From Candidatus Nanopelagicales bacterium (GTDB lineage Bacteria; Actinomycetota; Actinomycetes; S36-B12): a DNA stretch of 6,200 nucleotides. The notes beneath the pieces are model-generated. The model saw nothing but the letters and a program-made list of their open reading frames with translations. It had not been told where the DNA came from and made no database searches. Location: contig JALQSY010000101.1 of NCBI GenBank assembly GCA_023264215.1, positions 1 to 6,200 on the forward strand. Direction: 5' to 3'. This document shows, piece after piece, positions 1-5,245 of the stretch (positions are counted from its first letter, which is position 1; each line of letters starts with the position of its first letter). The position numbers and the translations under genes are program-made.

Positions 1-112
1 TGACGACCGCTCGGGCCAAAGCTTCGGCGCCCTTCGCGCCGTCCGCCCAATGCTTGCAGATCACCGCCTCGACGCCGAAGTCCTCGCGGCAGGCCTTCTG
101 CAGCGCCTCGAT
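1..112 (-). other. Formate-tetrahydrofolate ligase fragment fused in frame to the helicase
   Basis: Codons 141-177 of the minus-strand frame read [20 protein letters not shown], then [17 protein letters not shown]. This does not fit a DEAD-box helicase. It fits the interior of formate-tetrahydrofolate ligase, the ATP-dependent enzyme that makes 10-formyltetrahydrofolate. In that family a DTxAEIEAL-type stretch is followed by a segment ending in (T/K)HWAxGxKGAxxLAxxVV; the eukaryotic C1-tetrahydrofolate synthase segment as I remember it has the same pattern. The six residues IEALQK (bases 95-112) fit both families, which makes this the likely point of joining. The fragment runs off the left edge, so its C-terminus cannot be seen. 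The identification rests on remembered family sequence, not on a search. Confidence 0.75.
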
Positions 113-532
113 CTGCGGCTCGTACGAGCGGCCGCCGTACACGCTCAGGACGCGCGCGCCGCGGCCGGCGCCGGCCTGCTCGAGGTCGCCGGCGACCTGG
201 ATGCACAGTTCGCGCGTGGGCACCACGACCAGGGCCTGCGGCGCAGCGCCCGGCGCATCATCGCGCTCGACGCGCTGCAGCAGCGGGATGCCGAAGCCGA
301 GGGTCTTGCCGGTCCCGGTCTTGGCCTGGCCGATGAGATCACGACCCTCGAGGGCCAGGGGCAGGGTCATGGCCTGGATGGGGAACGCTCGCTCGATGCC
401 GCCGGCGGCGAGCGAGGCGACGATGTCGTCGGAGGCGCCGAGCTCGGCGAAGGTCGGGGCGAGCGGCACGTCGATGACGTCCGACGCTGTCGGGTCGGTG
501 ATGGTCGGGTCGGTCACGGTCAGATCGGTCAT
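1..532 (-). CDS. DEAD-box RNA helicase N-terminal part, chimeric and open at the left edge
   Basis: The frame starts at an ATG at 532 and reads 177 codons without a stop to the window edge. Residues 1-140 are the first RecA-like domain of an ATP-dependent DEAD-box RNA helicase (RhlE/DeaD type), which unwinds structured RNA. Visible are a Q-motif region (F28 to Q53, ending FPIQ), the Walker A motif AKTGTGKT at 70-77, motif Ia PTREL at 105-109 and the YGG motif at 132-134. Residues 136-140 (YEPQ) lead into the usual IEALxKG stretch. After K146, however, the expected TPGR and DEAD motifs are missing and the protein continues as formate-tetrahydrofolate ligase (separate entry). The N-terminus has three TDxT repeats. 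A weak GGGAG lies about 10 bases before the ATG. The divergent MiaE-like gene and nearby DUF3107 and TetR genes match the usual helicase neighbourhood, so the helicase half belongs here. Helicase identity is firm; whether the complete gene exists as shown is doubtful. Confidence 0.85.
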   Translation of the reverse strand, partial: MTDLTVTDPTITDPTASDVIDVPLAPTFAELGASDDIVASLAAGGIERAFPIQAMTLPLALEGRDLIGQAKTGTGKTLGFGIPLLQRVERDDAPGAAPQALVVVPTRELCIQVAGDLEQAGAGRGARVLSVYGGRSYEPQIEALQKACREDFGVEAVICKHWADGAKGAEALARAVV

Positions 533-533
533 G
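489..533 (-). repeat. Three degenerate 15-base tandem repeats at the helicase start
   Basis: Bases 489-503, 504-518 and 519-533 are three head-to-tail copies of a 15-base unit (plus-strand form GTCGGGTCGGTSAYG). The first two copies differ at two positions and the third is a little more diverged. On the minus strand they encode [15 protein letters not shown], residues 1-15 of the helicase, ahead of the conserved domain. The start codon lies inside the outermost copy, so copy-number change would lengthen or shorten the N-terminal tail in frame without touching the helicase fold. Confidence 0.7.
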
Positions 534-716
534 GCAGGGGGACTCCCAGGAGAGTCCGCGGGCACCGCACCCGTTGCCGGGGGCGCCACACACGGAAGGG
601 GCGGACGGGGCTCACACCCCACGGGGGCCCGGCCGGGCGCCCGCATCGCAGTCGCGATGAAGCCATGGTAGCCGCTCAGGTCCCGGCGAAGCGCGCTGCC
701 CCGCTACGCTCGCAGC
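533..716. other. Divergent spacer between helicase and MiaE-like gene
   Basis: This 184-base spacer holds no gene. On the helicase side it has short inverted repeats: 541-556 (GACTC and GAGTC arms flanking six bases, overlapping the weak GGGAG), a 10-base palindrome CCCGGCCGGG at 628-637, and a CATCGC/GCGATG hairpin with a four-base loop at 644-659. A possible minus-strand -10 element TACCAT lies at 665-670, but no convincing -35 accompanies it. If it is real, the helicase message has a structured leader of roughly 120-130 bases. On the other side lies the promoter of the MiaE-like gene. Confidence 0.4.
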
Positions 717-717
717 G
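705..717 (+). promoter_or_regulatory. Putative leaderless promoter of the MiaE-like gene
   Basis: A TACGCT element (TANNNT pattern of actinobacterial -10 boxes) at 705-710 is followed by six bases and then the GTG start at 717. No Shine-Dalgarno sequence precedes the GTG, and an in-frame TAG at 669-671 limits any upstream start. With transcription starting at the G of GTG, the message would be leaderless, which is common in actinobacteria. No good -35 is seen. The TetR gene in this window shows the same arrangement. Confidence 0.5.
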
Positions 718-1403
718 TGGATTCCGCCGCGGCGCTCGACGACGTCGCCTACCGCGCCGCTGTCGTCGATCTGCTCGGCGTCCTCGCCTACGGCGAGCTC
801 ATGGCTTCCCAGCGGCTCGCGGCCGATGCCGCCATGGCGCCGACGATCGACGACCAGGTCGAGTTGTCGACCATGGCCGCGGCGGAGTTCCGGCACTTCG
901 TGAGCCTGCGCGATCGCCTGGCGGAGCTCGGGGCCGATCCGGCCGCCGCCATGGAGCCCTTCCGCCGCCCCCTCGAGCGCTTCCACGAGATGACCGCCCC
1001 CAGCGACTGGCTGGAGGGCTTGGTGAAGGCGTACGTCGGCGATGGAATCGGCGTCGACTTCTATCGCGAGATCGCCGCCAGCCTCGACCCGCAGACGCGA
1101 GACCTCGTGCTCGCCGTCTGCGAGGACCTCGGCCAGTCGGAGTTCGTCGTCGATCGGGTCCGCGCGGCCATCGCCGCCGATCCGCGTATCGAAGGACGGC
1201 TGGCGCTGTGGGCTCGGCGACTGGTGGGGGAGGCGCTGTCCCAGGCTCAGCACGTGGCCGCGGAGCGCGACGCCCTGACCTCCTTGCTCATCGGGGAGGT
1301 CGGCGTCGCGGAGGGCATGGACCTCACGGCCGTCGGCGCGATGCTCTCGCGGCTCACCGACGCGCACGCCAAGCGGATGCAGGCGCTCGGGCTGTCATCC
1401 TGA
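717..1403 (+). CDS. MiaE-like ferritin-fold protein
   Basis: This 228-residue protein is largely helical and looks like the actinobacterial ferritin-like family related to MiaE, the tRNA 2-methylthio-N6-isopentenyladenosine hydroxylase. In that fold, carboxylates and histidines on four helices bind a di-iron centre. Visible candidates are E27 (YGELMA), the ExxH pair E57 and H60 (AAEFRHF) in the first helical pair, and E172 and H179 (GEALSQAQH) near the C-terminus. A clean second ExxH is not evident, so the metal site may be modified and true MiaE activity is unproven. The GTG start is the only reasonable one because an in-frame TAG lies 46 bases upstream and the N-terminal helix begins at once. 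It is transcribed divergently from the helicase and converges on the DUF3107 gene, an order I associate with Rv3210c in M. tuberculosis. Family placement is fairly sure; function is inferred. Confidence 0.82.
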   Translation: MDSAAALDDVAYRAAVVDLLGVLAYGELMASQRLAADAAMAPTIDDQVELSTMAAAEFRHFVSLRDRLAELGADPAAAMEPFRRPLERFHEMTAPSDWLEGLVKAYVGDGIGVDFYREIAASLDPQTRDLVLAVCEDLGQSEFVVDRVRAAIAADPRIEGRLALWARRLVGEALSQAQHVAAERDALTSLLIGEVGVAEGMDLTAVGAMLSRLTDAHAKRMQALGLSS

Positions 1404-1434
1404 GCGCGGCCAACGGTGGGACCAGCCGCCCGGG

Positions 1435-1470
1435 TGACGTGGCTGCGTCGAACGCGACGAGGCCACGTCG
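1435..1470 (+). terminator. Hairpin after the MiaE-like gene
   Basis: Arms GACGTGGC (1436-1443) and GCCACGTC (1462-1469) pair perfectly. An inner CGTCG/CGACG stem (1446-1450 with 1455-1459) closes a four-base loop, and T1444 can pair with G1461 and T1435 with G1470 as wobbles in plus-strand RNA. It starts 32 bases after the MiaE-like stop and has no T-run behind it. Terminators without a U tract are common in high-GC actinobacteria, so it is a plausible terminator of the plus-strand gene, though not proven. Confidence 0.5.
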
Positions 1471-1482
1471 AGATTCCGGTCT

Positions 1483-1533
1483 TGCGCACCGAACGAGGAC
1501 ATGTCGAGTCGCAACGTCCCCGTTCGGCGCGCA
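1483..1533 (-). terminator. Long hairpin after the DUF3107 gene
   Basis: Two 17-base arms, 1484-1500 and 1516-1532, flank a 15-base loop, and T1483/A1533 extends the stem by one pair. In plus-strand RNA two positions are A-C mismatches. In minus-strand RNA the same positions become G-U wobbles, so the stem is continuous on that strand only. It lies 40 bases after the DUF3107 stop, as expected for termination of the TetR-DUF3107 message. No U-run follows. Confidence 0.55.
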
Positions 1534-1573
1534 CATCGCGTTGAGCGCTGGAGCTACGCGGTGGGCGCTGTCG

Positions 1574-1795
1574 TCAGCTGCCGAATCCGACGCGACGTGA
1601 GGTCGCGGGGCTGATCTCCACGTAGGCCAGGCGGTCGGCCGGCACCATGACGCGTCGGCCCCTGTCGTCTTCGAGGGTGAGGATCCCGCCGTCGGCGATG
1701 GCCTTGCGTACGGCCGCGTCGATGTCGTCAGGGGACTGGTCGGACTCCAGCGCGATCTCGCGCGCTGTCTGCTGAACGCCGATCTTGATCTCCAC
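1574..1795 (-). CDS. DUF3107 family small protein
   Basis: This 73-residue protein begins MEIKIGVQQTAREIALESD and carries the family's LTLEDDRGRRVMVPADRLAYVEI stretch (residues 39-61), ending in GFGS. It matches the actinobacterial DUF3107 family, whose M. tuberculosis member I recall as Rv3208A (TB9.4). The molecular function is unknown. The strand-rich, charged sequence has no signal peptide, membrane segment or recognisable catalytic motif, so a small cytosolic protein is likely. The GTG start is fixed by an excellent AAGGAGG six bases upstream (plus-strand 1800-1806). It lies 39 bases behind the TetR gene on the same strand and is probably cotranscribed with it. Length is as usual for the family. 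Confidence 0.88.
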   Translation of the reverse strand: MEIKIGVQQTAREIALESDQSPDDIDAAVRKAIADGGILTLEDDRGRRVMVPADRLAYVEISPATSRRVGFGS

Positions 1796-1834
1796 GGATC
1801 CTCCTTCGCGCCCCAGGCTAACCCGGCGCGCGGC

Positions 1835-2482
1835 TCACGGCGCCGGGGGGTGAGACATCGGGAAGCCGCCGATGCCCCGCCAGCCGAGACCGGCGATGAG
1901 GTCGACGGCCGCGTCCCGTGACATCCGCGGCTCCTCGCGCAGCCACCGGCGCGCTGCGATCTGCGCCATGCCGAGCAGCCCCGAGGCGAGGAGCTCGGCC
2001 TGGTCCGCGGAGAGCCCGGTGTCCTCGGCGATGACGCGGCCCAGGATGAGCGAGCACTCGTCATCCGCGGCCTCGACGCGATACCTCACCGCGGGCTCGT
2101 TGGTCAGGTCGCTCTCGAAGACCAGGCGGTAGGCGCCGTCGGGGTCGTCGACGAACGCGAAGTACGCCGAGATCGCACCGCGCACGCGCTGCTTGTTGTC
2201 GGTCGTCGCCTCGATCGCGGTCCGCAGCGTGTCGAGGAGCACGGCGATGCCGTCATCGAGGAGTGCGACGTACAGGTCCAGCTTGCCGGGGAAGTGCTGG
2301 TAGAGCACCGGCTTGCTGACGCCGGCGCGCTCGGCGATGTCGTCCATGGCGGCGGTGTGATAGCCCTGGGCGACGAAGACCTCGCGGGCTGCCCGCAGCA
2401 CCTGCGCCCGGCGCTCCTCGCGGGGCAGGCGTGCCAGGCCAGCGGAGGGATCGGCCCGGCGCGCGTCATCGGCCACGGTCAC
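1835..2482 (-). CDS. TetR/AcrR-family transcriptional regulator
   Basis: This 215-residue protein has the N-terminal TetR helix-turn-helix at about residues 22-70. Helix 1 runs RAQVLRAAREVFVAQGY, then come TAAMDDIAERAGVS and the recognition helix with KPVLYQHFPGKLDLY. The remainder is the all-helical ligand-binding and dimerisation domain. Such proteins bind palindromic operators as dimers and let go when a small ligand binds; the ligand here cannot be predicted. The GTG start at 2482 has no clear ribosome binding site, but a TAGTGT -10 element sits six bases upstream, suggesting a leaderless message. DUF3107 follows at 39 bases as the second gene of the operon, the order I recall for Rv3208-Rv3208A in M. 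tuberculosis. The alpha/beta hydrolase is divergent, making it and the operon itself the likeliest targets. The family call is firm. Confidence 0.9.
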   Translation of the reverse strand: MTVADDARRADPSAGLARLPREERRAQVLRAAREVFVAQGYHTAAMDDIAERAGVSKPVLYQHFPGKLDLYVALLDDGIAVLLDTLRTAIEATTDNKQRVRGAISAYFAFVDDPDGAYRLVFESDLTNEPAVRYRVEAADDECSLILGRVIAEDTGLSADQAELLASGLLGMAQIAARRWLREEPRMSRDAAVDLIAGLGWRGIGGFPMSHPPAP

Positions 2483-2507
2483 GGGCCCACACTAGTGCCC
2501 GCTCGGG
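2480..2507 (-). promoter_or_regulatory. Leaderless promoter and likely operator of the TetR gene
   Basis: On the minus strand TAGTGT (2494 to 2489) is followed by GGGCCC and then the GTG start, the same spacing as at the MiaE-like gene. The perfect palindrome CACTAGTG (2490-2497) overlaps the -10 element. Around its centre further pairs match (2486/2501, 2485/2502, 2483/2504, 2482/2505, 2480/2507), giving partial symmetry over 28 bases. A regulator bound here would block its own promoter and could also act on the hydrolase promoter on the other side. This is an inference from position and symmetry. Confidence 0.4.
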
Positions 2508-2556
2508 GAGGTCCCCTCGTCCTGCATGCGCGCGTCCGCCGTGATCTCATGGCGGG

Positions 2557-3459
2557 ATGGAGCTCATCCCTGCCGCCGAGCGCTGGACCCTGCCCGTGGG
2601 CGAGGTTCACGTGCGCGAGGGAGGTTCGGGGCCCCGGCCGGCGGTCTTCGTCCACGGGCTCGGGGGCTCCTCGCTCAATTGGGTACCGCTCATGGAACTG
2701 CTCGACCGCGAGGTCACCGCGATCGCACCGGACCTGCCCGGCTTCGGTGCGTCCCCGCCCCCGCGCGATGGCAACTACTCGCCGAGAGCCCACGCGCGGG
2801 CCGTCGCCGAGGCGATCGAGGCATGGCGCGCGCGGACCGGGCTCGACGAGCCCGTCCACCTATTCGGCAATTCCATGGGCGGTGCCGTGTCCGTGCAGCT
2901 CGCTGCGCGTCGGCCCGACCTCGTCGCGACGGTGACCTTGATCTCGCCCGCACTGCCGTCGGTGCGCGTCGGCAGAGGCAATGCGCATCTGCCCGTCGTG
3001 GCCATTCCGGGTGTGGGTGAGTCGCTCGTGCGACGGTACTCCGCCGTCCCGGTCGAGCAACGTGTGCAGGCGACCCTGGACGCGTGCACGACCGATCCTG
3101 CGCGCGTGAGCAGCGATCTGCGCTCAGCGCTCATCGCCGAGACTGCGCGGCGCGATGCGATGCCCTACGTCCACGACGCGTTCCTGCGCTCCCTGCGTGG
3201 GCTGCTCGCGACGTTCGCCGATCGCGGACCGGAGCGGCCCTGGCGCCTCGCGCGCCGAGTCCGGCAGCCCGTGCTGGCGATCTACGGCGAGGACGACGTG
3301 CTCGTCGATGCCCGGGGGGCGGCCCGTGCCGCCCGCGAGTTCGGCGACGTCGAGGTGGTCCTGCTCGACGACTGCGGCCACGTGGCCCAGATGGAGCACC
3401 CCCGCCTCGTCGCGGACCTGTGGATGGACCGCTTCGTCCGCGTGTCTTCGGCCGTTTAG
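2557..3459 (+). CDS. Alpha/beta-fold serine hydrolase
   Basis: This 300-residue protein has the full alpha/beta-hydrolase plan. The oxyanion loop HGLGG is at 33-37, a DLPGFGAS loop at 59-66, the nucleophile elbow GNSMGG with S106, the acid in YGEDDVLVD (D247 best placed, D246 possible), and the catalytic histidine in DDCGHVAQMEHP (H275). A helical cap lies between about 135 and 220. The serine nucleophile argues against haloalkane dehalogenases and epoxide hydrolases, which use aspartate. An esterase or a C-C bond hydrolase remains possible, and no substrate can be named. There is no signal peptide, so it is cytosolic. The ATG is preceded directly by GGCGGG, too close for a normal ribosome binding site. 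A weak TCTCAT lies six bases upstream of the ATG, so this gene too may be leaderless. It is divergent from the TetR gene, a candidate regulator. Confidence 0.88.
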   Translation: MELIPAAERWTLPVGEVHVREGGSGPRPAVFVHGLGGSSLNWVPLMELLDREVTAIAPDLPGFGASPPPRDGNYSPRAHARAVAEAIEAWRARTGLDEPVHLFGNSMGGAVSVQLAARRPDLVATVTLISPALPSVRVGRGNAHLPVVAIPGVGESLVRRYSAVPVEQRVQATLDACTTDPARVSSDLRSALIAETARRDAMPYVHDAFLRSLRGLLATFADRGPERPWRLARRVRQPVLAIYGEDDVLVDARGAARAAREFGDVEVVLLDDCGHVAQMEHPRLVADLWMDRFVRVSSAV

Positions 3460-3576
3460 CCTCCGCGCCGGTTCCCGATCCCTACCCTTCCGCCAGAGCG
3501 GGGCCCCCGCCCTGCTCGGCCCGACAGGGTCGCGAGCGCTGCTCCTGTCGGGCTAGCCCGGACACCAGGAGGATCC
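3460..3576 (+). promoter_or_regulatory. Leader region before the permease
   Basis: This 117-base spacer separates the hydrolase stop from the permease start. A possible -10 element TACCCT lies at 3483-3488 without a clear -35. It is followed by a GC-rich stretch, the hairpin at 3518-3554 (separate entry), and the ribosome binding site AGGAGG at 3567-3572 with a four-base gap to the GTG at 3577. The spacing suggests the permease has its own promoter rather than reading through from the hydrolase. Confidence 0.35.
3518..3554 (+). terminator. Perfect 10-bp hairpin between hydrolase and permease
   Basis: GCCCGACAGG (3519-3528) and CCTGTCGGGC (3544-3553) are exact inverted copies around a 15-base loop; G3518/T3554 and G3529/T3543 can add wobbles. 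It begins 60 bases after the hydrolase stop and ends 13 bases before the permease ribosome binding site. It may terminate hydrolase transcription. It could equally be a leader structure or a dimer-binding operator of the permease gene. No T-run follows. Confidence 0.45.
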
Positions 3577-5151
3577 GTGGGCGATAACTCTTCAGACAAG
3601 GGTATGGCCGTATCGGGTGTCGAGTACACCCACGCGGGCAAGGACTACTTCGAAAAGCGCGGCCTGAAGCGATACGCCGGTGCGGCGTCGCTGTGGGGCC
3701 TGGGCGTCGCCGCCGTCATCTCCGGCGACTTCTCCGGATGGAACTTCGGCATCGGCAATGCCGGGTGGGGTGGAATGCTCATCGCCACCCTCATCATCGG
3801 CCTGATGTACGTGCTGATGATCTACAGCATCGCCGAGATGAGCGCGGCGATGCCGCACACCGGCGGTGCCTACTCGTTCGCACGCTCGGCAATGGGTCCG
3901 TGGGGTGGTTTCATCACCGGATTCGCGGAGACCGTGGAGTACGTGATCACGACGGCGGTGGTCGGCACCTTCGCCGCGTTGTATGCCGACGCGATCGTCG
4001 CGGAGCTCTTCGACGTATCCCTGCCGATCCTGCTGTGGGTCGTCATCATCTACGTCATCTTCGTCGCGCTCAACGCGGCCGGCGCGGCGGCATCCTTCCG
4101 CTTCGCCTTCATCATCGCGATCATCTCGCTTGCCGTCCTCGCGATCTTCTTCGTGTCCGCCCTGTTCTCGGGCAAGTTCAGCGTGGACAACCTCTTCGAC
4201 ATCGTCCCCGAGGCCGGCGGCAGCACCTTCCTGCCCTACGGCTTCCTCGGGATCTTCCTCGCGATGCCGTTCGCCATCTGGTTCTTCCTCGGCATCGAGG
4301 AGCTGCCGCTGGCGGCGGAGGAGACGCACGATCCGGCCAAGGACATCCCCAAGGGATCCATCGCGGGCATGTTCACGCTCCTGGTCACGGCGCTGCTGGT
4401 GCTCGTGCTCAACCCGGGCGTCCTCGGCGCGGCCGCGATCTCCGAGAGCGGGGAGCCCATCCTCGACGGTTTCCGCGCGATCTTCCCCAACAGCGATATC
4501 GCCGCGCTGCTGTCGCTCATGGCACTGGCCGGCCTGATCGCGTCCTTCCAGGGAATCATGTTCGCGGCCGGGCGCAACGTCTACTCGCTGTCCCGCGCCG
4601 GCTACTACCCGAAGTTCCTGTCGCTGACCGGAGCGCGCAAGACCCCCTACGTCGCCCTCATCGCGAGCGCGGTCGTCGGTGTCGTGCTCATCTTCGGCCT
4701 GGGAGCCATCGCCTACGGTGCCGAGGAGGCGCCGTACGTGAACGCGGCCAACGCCCTGCTGCTCATCGCGGTGTTCGGCGCCGTGATCGCCTACCTGCTC
4801 CAGATGATCGCGTTCCTCATCCTGCGCAGGAAGTTCCCGAACGTGTCGAGGCCCTACCGCAGTCCCGTGGGCATCGTGGGGGCGCTCATCGCGGGCATCA
4901 TCTCGCTCGTGACCTTGATACTCATGCCCTTCAACGCGGACTACCGCGCGGTCGTGGTGTGGGTGGCCGTCGTGTACGTCGTCGGCCTCGCGCTCTTCGC
5001 CCTCTTCGGGCGCAAGCGCCTGGTGCTCTCGCCCGAGGAGGAGTACGCGATCTCCGGCGGGGTCCACGGCCACCCGGAGACGGAGGGCTACGACGTCGTC
5101 GAGACGCTGGAGGAGTCCGGCACGGAGGAGTTCTTCCCGCCCAAGTCGTAG
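3577..5151 (+). CDS. Ethanolamine-type permease of the APC family
   Basis: This 524-residue inner-membrane protein is a secondary transporter of the amino acid-polyamine-organocation family. The N-terminal stretch YFEKRGLKRYAGAASLWGLG and the following VISGDFSGWNFG (residues 24-58) are hallmarks of the ethanolamine permease subfamily. About twelve membrane segments can be read, near 38-60, 66-88, 112-136, 149-166, 173-196, 222-240, 262-286, 310-332, 358-380, 388-416, 431-451 and 457-478. The conserved loop EELPLAAEETHDPAKDIPKG is at 241-260. The cytosolic C-terminal tail (485-524) is acidic. The GTG start has AGGAGG four bases upstream and agrees with the family's short hydrophilic N-terminus. 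The glutamine synthetase-like gene follows by 94 bases on the same strand, which supports uptake of an amine for gamma-glutamylation. Ethanolamine is the best guess; related amines or amino acids are possible. Confidence 0.88.
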   Translation: MGDNSSDKGMAVSGVEYTHAGKDYFEKRGLKRYAGAASLWGLGVAAVISGDFSGWNFGIGNAGWGGMLIATLIIGLMYVLMIYSIAEMSAAMPHTGGAYSFARSAMGPWGGFITGFAETVEYVITTAVVGTFAALYADAIVAELFDVSLPILLWVVIIYVIFVALNAAGAAASFRFAFIIAIISLAVLAIFFVSALFSGKFSVDNLFDIVPEAGGSTFLPYGFLGIFLAMPFAIWFFLGIEELPLAAEETHDPAKDIPKGSIAGMFTLLVTALLVLVLNPGVLGAAAISESGEPILDGFRAIFPNSDIAALLSLMALAGLIASFQGIMFAAGRNVYSLSRAGYYPKFLSLTGARKTPYVALIASAVVGVVLIFGLGAIAYGAEEAPYVNAANALLLIAVFGAVIAYLLQMIAFLILRRKFPNVSRPYRSPVGIVGALIAGIISLVTLILMPFNADYRAVVVWVAVVYVVGLALFALFGRKRLVLSPEEEYAISGGVHGHPETEGYDVVETLEESGTEEFFPPKS

Positions 5152-5166
5152 CGGGCAGCAGTAGGG

Positions 5167-5206
5167 TCCGGGGGCGGGGCGCTGATCGGGCGTCCCCGCC
5201 CCCGGG
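5167..5206 (+). terminator. Strong GC hairpin between permease and ligase genes
   Basis: CCGGGGGCGGGG (5168-5179) and CCCCGCCCCCGG (5194-5205) pair perfectly over 12 bases. A CGC/GCG extension (5180-5182 with 5190-5192, one-base bulge) leaves a loop of about seven bases. It starts 15 bases after the permease stop and ends 29 bases before the AGGAGGT of the next gene. With no T-run it could be a partial terminator, or a barrier that protects the 3' end of the permease message while the ligase is made at a different level. Confidence 0.55.
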
Positions 5207-5245
5207 CTTCGCTCTCGTCCGGCAGGCTCGACACAGGAGGTGCGC

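Noticed and set aside
489..533. CRISPR-like array
   Set aside because: The three 15-base repeats are directly adjacent, with no spacers, and encode the start of a protein.
1483..1533. Inverted terminal repeats of an insertion sequence
   Set aside because: The arms are only 15 bases apart with no transposase gene or flanking target duplication, so a hairpin is the simpler reading.
1404..1573. tRNA or small RNA gene in the convergent spacer
   Set aside because: The hairpins do not form a cloverleaf, no T-loop or anticodon arm is seen, and no promoter lies inside. Terminator stems explain them better.
50..1600. Long plus-strand open frame of 516 codons
   Set aside because: It crosses the helicase on the opposite strand and the MiaE-like gene in another frame, is rich in R, A, G and H, and resembles no family. 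It is a by-product of very high GC, where stops are rare.
5152..5245. Riboswitch upstream of the ligase
   Set aside because: Only a single stem is present and no conserved riboswitch core (such as a glutamine or cobalamin box) could be recognised.
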